A stretch of DNA of 46,734 nt, from assembly GCA_015056795.1 (NCBI GenBank), contig SVFO01000033.1:1-46734 (forward strand). Direction: 5' to 3'. The translations under genes were made by a program, and so were the position numbers. This DNA comes from Lachnospiraceae bacterium. GTDB taxonomy: Bacteria > Bacillota > Clostridia > Lachnospirales > Lachnospiraceae. This document shows positions 1-8,732 of this stretch, in pieces. Under the pieces are notes generated by a model. That model saw nothing but the letters and a program-made list of their open reading frames with translations. It was not told the DNA's origin and searched no databases. Every line of letters starts with the position of its first letter. The stretch's first letter is position 1.

Positions 1-1
1 T

Positions 2-748
2 TATTCCGCGGAATATGCCAGATCCCAGTTTAATGATGCCCTGGCTGAAGTACTGGAGATGTTTTGCGGGATGAGTTTTCGCCTTGTCGGGCATAAATCA
101 ACGGACAGAGACCTCGGAGGTATTGACTGCTTACTAGAGGATTATGATCATGGAACGATAAGCGTCTCCGAACTCGATAACCTGAAACGGACGTAAAAGC
201 TGATTAACGAATTCTTTATAAACCTGTATTCAGACATCCAGATGGCATTTTATGAAGTCAAACCGCTAAACGGCAATCGTCTCCAATATGCCCTGTTTTT
301 TAAGAAAAAGCTATCCGGCAAGCTGATCGACGTTAAATACGATCAAGAGTCGTGCGGGACGCTGGGACTTCTCGAACTGTTGCCACATTTCATCGCCGCA
401 AATCACGACACTGTCGCGGTCATAGATGAAATTGACAACGGCATACATGACTACCTGCTAAAGGAACTGATCGAATCCATAGTGCCCTGCATTCATGGTC
501 AGTTGATCTTCACCACTCATAACATGTTGTTTCTGGAGAACTACGATTTTAAGGACAACATTTACGTCATTGACGCAGACACTGACGGAAACAAGACGGT
601 AAAAGCATTGTGTGACAACTCATTTCGGATACAAAAAAGCAGCAACGTCCTGCTTAATTATTTTGAGGGTAAATTCGGAGGCATGCCAAGAAAGAATCCT
701 AAATTCGATTTTAATAAGGTTTGTAAGTATTCCTATCTTCAGGAGTAA
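2..748 (+). pseudogene. AAA-family ATPase gene (AbiEii/OLD-like), 5' end outside window, broken by in-frame stop
   Basis: One plus-strand frame runs from the left edge to a stop at 746-748, interrupted by a TAA at 194-196. Both sides of that stop look like one protein: upstream residues including SAEYARSQFNDALAEVLEMF, downstream a Walker B segment (VAVIDEIDNGIHD), then QLIFTTHNMLFLE, which resembles the switch-histidine region of AAA_15/AAA_21 ATPases in phage-defence (OLD, RloA, AbiEii-type) proteins. The Walker A would lie left of the window. An ATG at 242 could restart translation, but the product would lack the P-loop. The simplest reading is a gene killed by a nonsense mutation; a sequencing error is the alternative. 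It runs toward the minus-strand defence-like genes. Confidence 0.7.
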
Positions 749-758
749 TAAAAGAGAA

Positions 759-786
759 GGCTGGGACGGATCATCTCCTCCCAGCC
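759..786 (-). terminator. Rho-independent terminator closing the minus-strand island operon
   Basis: An 8-bp stem (759-766 with 779-786, GGCTGGGA/TCCCAGCC) with a 12-nt loop is followed on the minus strand by TTCTCTTTTATT. The T-rich tail exists only on that strand, so it ends transcription coming from the HTH/HEPN/CHAT genes. Confidence 0.8.
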
Positions 787-833
787 ATGCGCCACAATAC
801 ATAACATTCCAATCTATTCTTCTATTCACAAAC

Positions 834-1526
834 TCACTCATTTCGTATTTTCACAAGTCCCATCTTAAGGAATACCGGCCATATGTAACTTGCTCCAAAC
901 ACGCCCAGCTGCTTTGGACCCGAAACCTCGCCTCCAAGCTGCCTTATCTTCCGATACGCAGCCATGACAGAAGCCTTCGTAATACTCTTTTCCTTCCGAT
1001 CCACGAACATCTCTCCGCCCCGGATCCAATAAGTGAAATCAAATCCCTTACAAGTGCTAAATAGACACCCCTGCAGCGCAGTCATCTCCTTCCAGAGCTT
1101 TTCTTCCTTCTCATCGTCAGACCTCGAAGCGTTCCGCCTCCTCACGCGATACTGCTTCTGCCGCTCTGCCTCTATGCTGCTGTCCGGCAGATTATATGCT
1201 AGCCTGTCATACGGCAGATACGAGTAAACAGATGACTTCTTTAGCTTCGTCCTGCGCATGATCTCCTGAATGGATTTTCCCTGTGCATGCAAATCTTGAA
1301 CTTCCCGTGAAATCTCGGTGCTGTACTTTCCACCCGTGATCAAGAGCTTTCTCGCCTTAATCAGCGTTATGTTAAAATGATCTGCAACACCGCGGAGCTT
1401 CACATGATCAATGTCTTCCCTCTCACGGTCATCCACGGGAGGACCAAAATAATCGCAGATCTCATCCAGGAGCTCCTGCATGGTCTTCTTTCCGTTATAA
1501 TTTGGTTTTCGTTTTGGTCTTGGCAT
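834..1526 (-). CDS. Helix-turn-helix protein of unknown role
   Basis: A 230-aa protein if started at the ATG at 1526, which has AAGG at a usable distance; an upstream start at 1544 would add six residues. Near residues 75-105 a stretch with GKSIQEIMRRTKLKKSSVYS has the layout of an HTH similar to sigma-70 region 4 or resolvase-type domains: a helix, a turn, then a Ser/Thr-rich recognition helix. It is followed by a very basic segment (RQKQYRVRRR). The C-terminal third is not recognised. It is the last gene before the terminator, about 90 bp downstream of the HEPN-motif gene. It may be a regulator of the island operon or an unrelated accessory DNA-binding protein; nothing in the sequence decides between them. 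Confidence 0.7.
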   Translation of the reverse strand: MPRPKRKPNYNGKKTMQELLDEICDYFGPPVDDREREDIDHVKLRGVADHFNITLIKARKLLITGGKYSTEISREVQDLHAQGKSIQEIMRRTKLKKSSVYSYLPYDRLAYNLPDSSIEAERQKQYRVRRRNASRSDDEKEEKLWKEMTALQGCLFSTCKGFDFTYWIRGGEMFVDRKEKSITKASVMAAYRKIRQLGGEVSGPKQLGVFGASYIWPVFLKMGLVKIRNE

Positions 1527-1616
1527 TCCATATACCTTCATCAATATGAATTAATGCTTGTAAAAGCATCATCATCTTTTATCGTTTTTCTAAATATACT
1601 TGATTATGCGTACATG

Positions 1617-3128
1617 TCACTCTGGCTTAGTTTCTGATTCTTCCTCCATAATATTATCACCACAAGGATCGTTTATGTCTTTTTCTGGGTAGCCAATCGT
1701 TCCTATATCAATATATTTCCCTTTATAACCAATCAGGGCAAGAACAACTCTGTTAGTCAGACATTCATAGACCCTGCTCAGTCCATATATGTCCTGATCC
1801 TTTTTCTCACGAAACGAGCCATGCACCGCCAAACTCCTTGCTTGTAATGCCTTCTTTTCTTTTTTTCCCAGACGCAATCCAAGCTTTTCAAAAAAAAAGT
1901 ACATTTGTTCGTTAATCGTCATACGATTCATGCTTTCAACGCTTCTTTGCATACGGTCAGCAAATCCCGATCCTTCAAAGCACTCATTAATTATCTCTGT
2001 TAATGGTTTTATTCTTTTTGAAAAATCCTTTTTGTCCATTAAAACCTTATCCGGATTTTCATCTACCACTTCATACCACTTCGTCTCTAAGTGTTCCAAT
2101 GCTCCAGCCATAATTGGTAAATCTAATGGCCTGACAATTTGCTTTGCATACCAATACGCATAAAACAATGAGCGAAGATCTAACTTAGTATAAATTTGTG
2201 CAAACGGGTCAATAAACTTTTGAACAATTTCAAAATAGCTTTTTAATCCTTCGTATTTGCTATTAATTGGTGTCAGGGATCCATTGTTACAAAACATCTT
2301 TGCTCCGAATCCATAAGTATATGGTTGTTCCATTACAAAACCAATGTCCTTGCCGCATTCATCATATAAAGTTTCACCCGTGTAAATCAGCTTTCGTCCT
2401 ATAAAGAAACTCAAATAATCCCTAATAAGATCCCTCTCTTCTCGGCTTGGAATCCTTCCGTATTTCTCAAAGTATGTTATGCATAAGCTTGTGCTCCACT
2501 TAGGTCCATGCGAGTCTCCAAGATACTCAATATCAAAAGCAGTATCCAAATAACGCACATGAATGTAACGTCCAGGGCACTCTGCCCCCGCCCTTTGTCT
2601 CTTAACTGGAAATTCCATGTCACCATACTTCCCCCAGACCGATGTTTCCTCTTGATACTCTCTGACATTTTCCCCCAAGAAATACAATCCGCTTTTACTT
2701 CCATTAATAATCCACTCTTTTACTACAGCCGCTTTTTTTGAACAGCTTTTACCTTCGACATAGCTACAAATCAATTTATATTCCGTTTCATGAATTCGGC
2801 TGATGCATCCCTCGTAATAACAATGACCAAAAACCACGGAAAAATCATTCGGATAACACAGACTAATTGTACCTGGTATTATCTCGGTTCCCGGTATAAG
2901 TTCCTTCTCAGTTGTCTTCGTGCCAGATTTTTTCATGTTTAGTGGATCAATGTGTCTTTTACAGCAAATTATAATCTCATAATCTTCATTCCGAGATACA
3001 CTAAGCTCATCAACCAAATCAAAGGGGATTTCATCCAGTTGATCTTGGGTTATCTCGCTATACCCTGGCATTACGAAATTATCATGATTTTGTTCCCACA
3101 ATAAATAATCTAATCTGCTGCCTTCCAG
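1617..3128 (-). CDS. HEPN-motif protein, candidate RNase effector, coupled to the CHAT protease gene
   Basis: A protein of about 503 aa. Near its C-terminus it carries ARSLAVHGSF, an R-x4-H motif (R451 and H456 if counted from an ATG at 3188), the catalytic signature of HEPN ribonucleases, set in a helical region. The overall layout (beta-rich N-terminal part, helical C-terminal part ending in the HEPN motif) recalls the ApeA-type abortive-infection proteins, but that is an inference from pattern. The start is uncertain. An ATG at 3188 would overlap the CHAT gene by 41 bp. The strongest ribosome site, GGAGGTG at 3135-3141, sits just after the CHAT stop (3148-3150) and 6 nt before an in-frame CTG at 3128, used here. 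A GTG at 3137 lies inside the ribosome site. Confidence 0.65.
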   Translation of the reverse strand: MEGSRLDYLLWEQNHDNFVMPGYSEITQDQLDEIPFDLVDELSVSRNEDYEIIICCKRHIDPLNMKKSGTKTTEKELIPGTEIIPGTISLCYPNDFSVVFGHCYYEGCISRIHETEYKLICSYVEGKSCSKKAAVVKEWIINGSKSGLYFLGENVREYQEETSVWGKYGDMEFPVKRQRAGAECPGRYIHVRYLDTAFDIEYLGDSHGPKWSTSLCITYFEKYGRIPSREERDLIRDYLSFFIGRKLIYTGETLYDECGKDIGFVMEQPYTYGFGAKMFCNNGSLTPINSKYEGLKSYFEIVQKFIDPFAQIYTKLDLRSLFYAYWYAKQIVRPLDLPIMAGALEHLETKWYEVVDENPDKVLMDKKDFSKRIKPLTEIINECFEGSGFADRMQRSVESMNRMTINEQMYFFFEKLGLRLGKKEKKALQARSLAVHGSFREKKDQDIYGLSRVYECLTNRVVLALIGYKGKYIDIGTIGYPEKDINDPCGDNIMEEESETKPE

Positions 3129-3134
3129 TGTAAT

Positions 3135-3141
3135 CACCTCC
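3135..3141 (-). promoter_or_regulatory. Strong Shine-Dalgarno site that argues for a CTG start of the HEPN gene
   Basis: GGAGGTG lies 6 nt upstream of an in-frame CTG (3126-3128) and directly after the CHAT stop codon. No ATG, GTG or TTG stands at the right distance, so either a rare CTG start is used or the site serves re-initiation. Confidence 0.5.
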
Positions 3142-3147
3142 AATTCA

Positions 3148-5268
3148 TCAGAGCCCCTTGTTAATGCTTTTTCCCCAAACCTCATCATAAAGAAGAATAT
3201 TTTCAGGGAAACCTATCCATTGATAAAAAAAGCTTTCCGGGAAATAATCTTCCTGGCTCAAAACATTATCGAATTTTCCATCTTTTCCTTCGTCGTGAAG
3301 CATTTGTTTTAAGACCAAACATGTGTCTTTATACATCGTTTGTGGATGTAGCTTGCCTTTGCTTTTTTCTAATTCGAAAACCTTCAGTCTCAGTTCACCC
3401 CTTGAATCCCTTCCCATGATCCATTCACCAAAACCTTTAGACTCAACCATCAATTCATTTATTATGTTAGTTGCTGAAACTCCCGTCCAACACTCAGATA
3501 CCGTCCGATACTGTTTACTGCCTAACTGTGCCTCTGAAATGTAAGTATAGAATCTTGAAAGAAGAATCGAGTTTCTCATGGCATTTACTGGTACAAATGT
3601 GCCCAAAACCGCTTCAGCTCCAGCTCGCATAAACATGTCTGCAACATTTACAGATCCCCTACCACGCGGACTAATTTGACATGCACTTAATACAACCACG
3701 GGCGGCGTGAAAAAATCATTTCCATCAGCCATCCAAATTTCATTTTCTCCTATAACCAGTCCAGCCATGTTAGATTTAGGATCATAAAATCCATGTGCTG
3801 ATATATGCAATACATCAATATCGGGATTCTCATGAATAATTGTCTTAAGTCTTTGAACGGAAAGCGCTTCTTCATACTTAATACTTATTTTGCTGTTATT
3901 GCGCGACAACCCTTTTACAGATTGAAAAAATCCTTCGGAGCATGCTCTGATTTTGATATTCTCAGAATTATTCGGTATGCATTCAATAAAAAGAATTCTA
4001 CACCTATTGCCCCAATATATTTGTCTATGCTTAAAAACCTCCATCTGAAAACATCGCGTCAATGGCGTAAGTGGTCTATAGGAAGTCTCTTTATAGCAAT
4101 GTAAAGGTATGTCATCGTTATTAAACAATGCTATTCCTAGCGGGAAATCCGAAAATACGGTAATATGTTTTGCCCGACTTATAATCCCGATTTGTTCCTT
4201 GGAAAGAGAATCCTGAATAATTCTTCCTATCGCCTTAAGCGATCTAATTACATATTTGTTATTTGTTTCCTTTTTACAATTCAGCTCCAATTCGTTTAAT
4301 TTCTCATACAATGCGCCATCACAATCTGGCAATTCCATAAGTATTCCACCACAGGCAATCGCCCGATGTATTCCCATGATTCTAATGACCATCTTATCCT
4401 TCATCGGCAAGGTCTCGCTTAATCCAAATTGTTTGACTAATTTCGCTGAAATGCCTGGCATTGTAATTATAACATTAAGCCTTGATGTTTTTTGAGCAAG
4501 CTCAAGTCCTTCACTATGCAAGCGCAAAAAATCTTCTTCATCTTTGTAGCCTTTGCAGTGCATTAAAGCATTGTGCCTAACAGTATGATTCCAAACGGCT
4601 TTAACGCATGCGAAAAAAATTTTATCGTGCGTGACACTCATCAATTTCTCTATGTTTTCTTCATATCCTTCGTATTGTCTTAGCAAAAAAGATACTGGCA
4701 ATAATTGCATGTATGCATTTTCGAATATAAATTGACAATCCAAATTGTTTAGTTTTAATGCTTTACGGTCCCATCTTAGTTCATATAACCGATTCCAATG
4801 TTTTCTTAACAATTCCACATTAAGGTCTTTAGCTGACACACATCCCAGAAGGGGTTTATTAGACATGAGCATGTTTACCGCTTCAACATTGCAGTCTTCA
4901 GTGTATATTACCAATGCTAAATTTTGTATCCTCGGAAAGCCATATTCTAAAATTACTCCATCGGGGATCAGCATAATGCAATGAGCTGTATCATACGAAT
5001 TGTCCAAAACTTCCACTTCCACATCATATGTATCCATTTCAGTTCTAGGCATATGAAGGCAATATTCAACAGCTGGTAATATTGGCAACAGATTAGGATC
5101 AAACAAATGCATGTCAGAATTAAATTGATTCCTAATTTCACTGAAACTCCTTACCCGCAAAATAGGAGAACTATCACTTGCATCACCCTTAAACACAACA
5201 TAATACACATAATAATCAAGTTTTGAACAATTCTGCGAAGGATAGGAACCCAAATCACCCTGTATCAT
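3148..5268 (-). CDS. CHAT-domain caspase-like cysteine protease with an uncharacterised N-terminal region
   Basis: A 706-aa protein. The C-terminal part has the CHAT/caspase dyad: VLHISAHGFYD with H492 and VVLSACQISPRG with C530, followed by GAEAVLGTFVPVNA, the usual helix and strand after the cysteine. CHAT proteases act as triggered effectors in several bacterial immune systems, for example TPR-CHAT of Craspase. No TPR repeats, signal peptide or TM helix is evident. Residues 1 to about 420 match no family I can name and would be the natural sensor or partner-binding part; roughly 100 residues follow the protease core. The gene lies 77 bp after the membrane-protein gene and couples to the HEPN gene, so protease and HEPN protein are probably made together. 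Confidence 0.85.
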   Translation of the reverse strand: MIQGDLGSYPSQNCSKLDYYVYYVVFKGDASDSSPILRVRSFSEIRNQFNSDMHLFDPNLLPILPAVEYCLHMPRTEMDTYDVEVEVLDNSYDTAHCIMLIPDGVILEYGFPRIQNLALVIYTEDCNVEAVNMLMSNKPLLGCVSAKDLNVELLRKHWNRLYELRWDRKALKLNNLDCQFIFENAYMQLLPVSFLLRQYEGYEENIEKLMSVTHDKIFFACVKAVWNHTVRHNALMHCKGYKDEEDFLRLHSEGLELAQKTSRLNVIITMPGISAKLVKQFGLSETLPMKDKMVIRIMGIHRAIACGGILMELPDCDGALYEKLNELELNCKKETNNKYVIRSLKAIGRIIQDSLSKEQIGIISRAKHITVFSDFPLGIALFNNDDIPLHCYKETSYRPLTPLTRCFQMEVFKHRQIYWGNRCRILFIECIPNNSENIKIRACSEGFFQSVKGLSRNNSKISIKYEEALSVQRLKTIIHENPDIDVLHISAHGFYDPKSNMAGLVIGENEIWMADGNDFFTPPVVVLSACQISPRGRGSVNVADMFMRAGAEAVLGTFVPVNAMRNSILLSRFYTYISEAQLGSKQYRTVSECWTGVSATNIINELMVESKGFGEWIMGRDSRGELRLKVFELEKSKGKLHPQTMYKDTCLVLKQMLHDEGKDGKFDNVLSQEDYFPESFFYQWIGFPENILLYDEVWGKSINKGL

Positions 5269-5345
5269 TAGCCTGTACCCCCAATCATTTGTTTTATCGC
5301 CCTTGCTATTCTAATCGTCTTTCTCTCTAGATACGGGTTACTGCT

Positions 5346-6731
5346 TTAAGTATCTTTATTCTTATCTATCACACGAAAGTCTCCGGGTTCTAGATTAGGA
5401 GGCACCGGCGGAATTGGCCATAATCTATATATCGGAAACGAAATAAAAAGTTTCTTTTCATCAGTACTTAGTTTATCCATTACTTTCTTCGCTTCACTAT
5501 AGTTTTTTACTAATATTAGCGCACCAAGAATTATATAATCTGGCAAATTCTCTGCGGGGTTAAAAATCCAATTTATTTCCTTTTTCTCTTTTTTTGTTGA
5601 TGTACCCATCCGAACCAATACCTGCAAATAATTCAAGGCGGCTATAGCCTTTAACTCTTTGTCTCCTTCAAAAGTCTTCAGGTATTCTGCAATATGCTTT
5701 CCTATTTCCAACAATTCACTTTTGGGTGAATAATCATAAGCAATTAACAATTCACATAATACGCCCGTTATCTTATTAAATGTTTCTTCGCTCAGTTGAA
5801 TGCCCAGAATATAATTGGTCATTGTTCTGATTTTCTCAATCGGCAAATTTAAAAACTCGCTTCTATTTAACATCAGAACAATCTCTTCATTTTGTCTTTG
5901 CCATTCGGCTTCTATAATATGATTAAACCTATAATCATATTTGCATGTAATATACTTTCCCAGCTTTACATACTGCTCAATTAGTTCAAGGAATGAACTG
6001 TCCAGCCTATAAAATAGAGAATTAGTTCCTGGTGCATCTATATAACCTTTTTCCGAAAAAATTTTAATCATACTTAGGAAGCGTGAACTTCTTATTCGAT
6101 CGATTATTTCTAATAAGTCGCCTTCAATTTCATTAGTATATGAGCGATTGAAAATATCATAAAGTTTTTGTTCAATGTTTTTTACATTGCTGATCGAATC
6201 ATTATGAATATTGTAGGATGATGATGAACTATTTGTAAATTCATCAGTATAATGTGCAATTCGGGCATGCTTATTCTTCTTTGATAGCTTTACAAAACAA
6301 ATCTTTGAAACATCAATTTTGTCTTTTAGAATTCTTAGAGGCTCCTCATTTATATCAACATCAAAAAGGAACATCCTAATAATATAACTTAAGCTTCCAT
6401 AAATGGATTGTAAATCCTTCTGCGCCAACAAAAGCGCTTTTCTTTCTTTTTTCCTCTTAGGGATATAATCCACTAAAAAATAGAAAATGGTTGAGGCAAT
6501 GTAGGCCAGGCTAAGATTTTCAAGTAACATAAATGCAATTGCTTGCGTTGTATTAGGATAAGGTTTCAAAAAAAACTCTCGGATTATACTTGGAACAAAC
6601 ATGGGAAATGGCAATTCACTATTTTTTAAAACAATTAATAGAGATATTACTCCAAAGAATAATACCACAATATTACGACGAAATAAAACATAGAATTCAT
6701 TTAAAACTACATGTTTCTTTTTGTTGCCCAT
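5346..6731 (-). CDS. Two-TM membrane protein with a large helical cytoplasmic part, defence-operon member
   Basis: A 461-aa protein. The N-terminus is short and basic, followed by a TM helix at about residues 19-36, a loop, and a second at about 61-90 ending in a positive patch (PKRKKERK). By the positive-inside rule both ends face the cytoplasm. The remaining 370 residues are soluble and mostly helical, with a Ser-rich stretch near residues 170-175. No catalytic motif was recognised. The gene begins 8 nt after the 152-aa gene (ribosome site AGAGGA) and precedes the CHAT gene. Small two-TM proteins beside a protease often act as pore-forming or membrane-disrupting effectors, or as anchors for a sensor. 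That role here is inference. Confidence 0.7.
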   Translation of the reverse strand: MGNKKKHVVLNEFYVLFRRNIVVLFFGVISLLIVLKNSELPFPMFVPSIIREFFLKPYPNTTQAIAFMLLENLSLAYIASTIFYFLVDYIPKRKKERKALLLAQKDLQSIYGSLSYIIRMFLFDVDINEEPLRILKDKIDVSKICFVKLSKKNKHARIAHYTDEFTNSSSSSYNIHNDSISNVKNIEQKLYDIFNRSYTNEIEGDLLEIIDRIRSSRFLSMIKIFSEKGYIDAPGTNSLFYRLDSSFLELIEQYVKLGKYITCKYDYRFNHIIEAEWQRQNEEIVLMLNRSEFLNLPIEKIRTMTNYILGIQLSEETFNKITGVLCELLIAYDYSPKSELLEIGKHIAEYLKTFEGDKELKAIAALNYLQVLVRMGTSTKKEKKEINWIFNPAENLPDYIILGALILVKNYSEAKKVMDKLSTDEKKLFISFPIYRLWPIPPVPPNLEPGDFRVIDKNKDT

Positions 6732-6739
6732 ATTCCAAT

Positions 6740-7198
6740 CTATTCCTCTATCCCAAACTCTTCCCTCAGTTCCTCTATCACGTCAAATGGAAATGTCTCC
6801 GAGCATCCGTCCGGTATCTCCTCTAGCCTCTGCACTATTGCCTCTGCCAATTCCTTACCTTCCGCGCTGTGAGAGCCCTCCTTTGGCATGTGGCGAACTC
6901 TCCAGACCTGATCATATATCTCCAACTGCGCCATGATCAGCCTAACATCATTACTGAACTTGAACTCATTCTCTTCCGTGGATTCGCCGTAACGAAATAT
7001 CACATAATCCAATCTTCTTAGGATTGCATCGCCATTCAGATCCAGCGGAACATAAATGCGAACATTGTCTTCCGGCTCTGGCTTCACGGGAAAAAGAGCA
7101 TCTTCGTCCAAAGTTATGTCAACCAGCCACGGCTCATTTACGTAAAGCGGCGTCTTATCCCTAGGTTCAGGATACGGATCCAAATTATGATGTTCCAT
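6740..7198 (-). CDS. Small acidic protein of unknown function, first gene of the CHAT/HEPN operon
   Basis: A 152-aa protein, start chosen at the ATG at 7198 because GGAGGTGA lies 5 nt upstream; a TTG at 7213 would overlap that ribosome site. The sequence is acidic and Pro-rich at the N-terminus (MEHHNLDPYPEPRDKTP), then alternates short predicted strands and helices, ending in EELREEFGIEE. I recognise no family. A promoter candidate lies directly upstream (7230-7258) and the membrane-protein gene follows after 8 nt, so it leads the operon. About 28 bases spanning its 3' end recur almost unchanged at 807-835. It could be a sensor, an inhibitor or antitoxin of the downstream effectors; this is untested inference. 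Confidence 0.65.
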   Translation of the reverse strand: MEHHNLDPYPEPRDKTPLYVNEPWLVDITLDEDALFPVKPEPEDNVRIYVPLDLNGDAILRRLDYVIFRYGESTEENEFKFSNDVRLIMAQLEIYDQVWRVRHMPKEGSHSAEGKELAEAIVQRLEEIPDGCSETFPFDVIEELREEFGIEE

Positions 7199-7229
7199 TG
7201 GCGTCACCTCCAAAGCGTTTTCTAATTTT

Positions 7230-7258
7230 ATTATGCGGTATTATTCGACAAAAATCAA
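7230..7258 (-). promoter_or_regulatory. Promoter of the 152-aa / membrane / CHAT / HEPN operon
   Basis: On the minus strand, TTGATT (7253-7258), a 17-nt spacer and CATAAT (7230-7235) lie 31 bp before the ATG of the 152-aa gene. Confidence 0.55.
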
Positions 7259-7279
7259 TATACACTCATCAGCAATATT

Positions 7280-7335
7280 CATAACATTACAATCAGTCCA
7301 CCCCTTAAAACGGCTGGTTCCATCACCGGCCGTCA
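7280..7335 (-). repeat. Copy 2 of a hairpin plus 15-base motif at a 3' gene boundary
   Basis: Downstream of the RNase III gene on the minus strand lies a hairpin (ACGGC...GCCGT, about 7311-7335) and then GATTGTAATGTTATG (7280-7294). The same arrangement occurs at 8733-8787, and the 15-mer alone at 800-814. Confidence 0.55.
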
Positions 7336-7401
7336 TTTTCGAATCCTTCTTTAACTCCCCTCAAATTCCCATAACACCTATGCTAAAGAAAACATATCCG
7401 C

Positions 7402-8466
7402 TTATTCCATCTCCAGCACTTTCTTCAGCATCGCCCACGCTGCAGCCTTCTTTGCCAAAGACTTCGCGTGCTGTGTTTCCCCCGTCATGTCCTCATATCC
7501 CTCTATATGGCATGTTGACGTCCAAACAGCCTCGTTGTTCATGTCACGCGATTCAACAAAATCGTAGGTCGGAATCGGAAAGTATCCTCTTCTTGAAAGT
7601 GTTTCTAGTTGGTTAATCGCCTTGTAGAAATCCGGAAACGGTATTTCATCTTTGATGGTGAATTGTAAGCCATGTTCCTCAATGAATTTCAGCGCCGTTT
7701 TCGCGGCAAATCTTCTTGCTTCATTTCTTGAGTCACCAAATCCCCAAAATGTCTCCTCCACCATTGGAAGTCTGACATGACTCATATACTCAGGCTTGGA
7801 GGCATTAACGTCTCTGGAATCATCAATTATGCTGTGCTCCTCCTCATTAATTCGTTTCTCGTTATACCTCTGCACGATATACTGCGGCAAATCTCCTCTT
7901 TTCGCTAAGGACCAGTCCTGAAGCTGACCAATGTAATTCACGGTTTCCTCATTTCCGATCTCCGCTGAATACTCCAGCATGTTCTCGGCAACATGCGAAA
8001 TAACATCCAGGTTCCAGTTCGAATCAATTGTCACTGCTCCAATAATAGCCTCAAAAAGATCTTCTCTTACGGATGTCATGCGATTGATTCTGTGCATCTC
8101 GTCACTTTTACCCATGATAAGAAAATCTTCAAATCCAAGATATTCGATTCTTCTTGAAAGCGTCTTCTTCTGAACAAGCTCCGATTTCATCTCGGTAAGC
8201 TGCCCCTCACTGAGACAGCTGTAGTAAAAATTTTTATTTCCATTCTTCAATTCATATGGTTCAGCATAGTCGCCCCATTTCTCTGCCAGATATTTCACCA
8301 CGACAAGATCCAGAGCCCTGTCCCCAATGAATTCCAGTATCTCGTTGTCTCCGCCGCCGTGCTCATCCGCATATGAACTTCTCGTAAAGGCCTGCTCAAG
8401 AAGATCCAGGTTCTGAAACCGATAATCAATGTGTTCCTGCACATAATTCATTTCGTTTTTGGTCAT
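7402..8466 (-). CDS. RNase III-type endonuclease with two dsRNA-binding domains
   Basis: A 354-aa protein. The RNase III domain spans residues 1 to about 160 and keeps the catalytic acids: NEILEFIGD (E42, E45, D49) and EDLFEAIIGA (D136, E139). A first dsRBD-like region runs from about residue 165 (YIGQLQDWSLAKRGDLPQY) to 265, with NEARRFAAKTALKFIEE as its last helix. A second runs from about 275 to the end (AKSLAKKAAAWAMLKKVL). Housekeeping bacterial Rnc has one dsRBD and about 230 aa, so this is a second, accessory RNase III that should cut double-stranded RNA. The start is set by AGGAGG before the ATG. It lies 188 bp upstream of the CHAT/HEPN operon, separated by a hairpin and a promoter candidate. 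Confidence 0.85.
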   Translation of the reverse strand: MTKNEMNYVQEHIDYRFQNLDLLEQAFTRSSYADEHGGGDNEILEFIGDRALDLVVVKYLAEKWGDYAEPYELKNGNKNFYYSCLSEGQLTEMKSELVQKKTLSRRIEYLGFEDFLIMGKSDEMHRINRMTSVREDLFEAIIGAVTIDSNWNLDVISHVAENMLEYSAEIGNEETVNYIGQLQDWSLAKRGDLPQYIVQRYNEKRINEEEHSIIDDSRDVNASKPEYMSHVRLPMVEETFWGFGDSRNEARRFAAKTALKFIEEHGLQFTIKDEIPFPDFYKAINQLETLSRRGYFPIPTYDFVESRDMNNEAVWTSTCHIEGYEDMTGETQHAKSLAKKAAAWAMLKKVLEME

Positions 8467-8488
8467 AAAAATACCTCCTAAATATATT

Positions 8489-8494
8489 ATTATA
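8489..8494 (-). promoter_or_regulatory. -10 box of the RNase III gene promoter
   Basis: TATAAT on the minus strand lies 23 bp before the start codon; no good -35 box stands 16-18 nt upstream. Confidence 0.4.
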
Positions 8495-8732
8495 TACTAA
8501 GAGGCACAGTCCTCCCGACAAAAAACACTACGCCCTTGGTGTAGTCTGTATTCTCCGTCAGGGAATAAGTAAATTCAATTTTTTGCCATCGAATATTTAT
8601 AAGTCATCACCTTCATGATGAAAGATAAACATGGGCAGACAAAATCTCGAACTTGACAAATGCCCCTTGCACATATACCATATCATAAGTTATTCATGAA
8701 TGCAAATGTAATTTTTTAATTCGTCGCATATA

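Noticed and set aside
612..1064. Plus-strand open frame across the terminator and the HTH gene
   Set aside because: It has no ribosome site, overlaps a better gene on the minus strand, and crosses a terminator hairpin.
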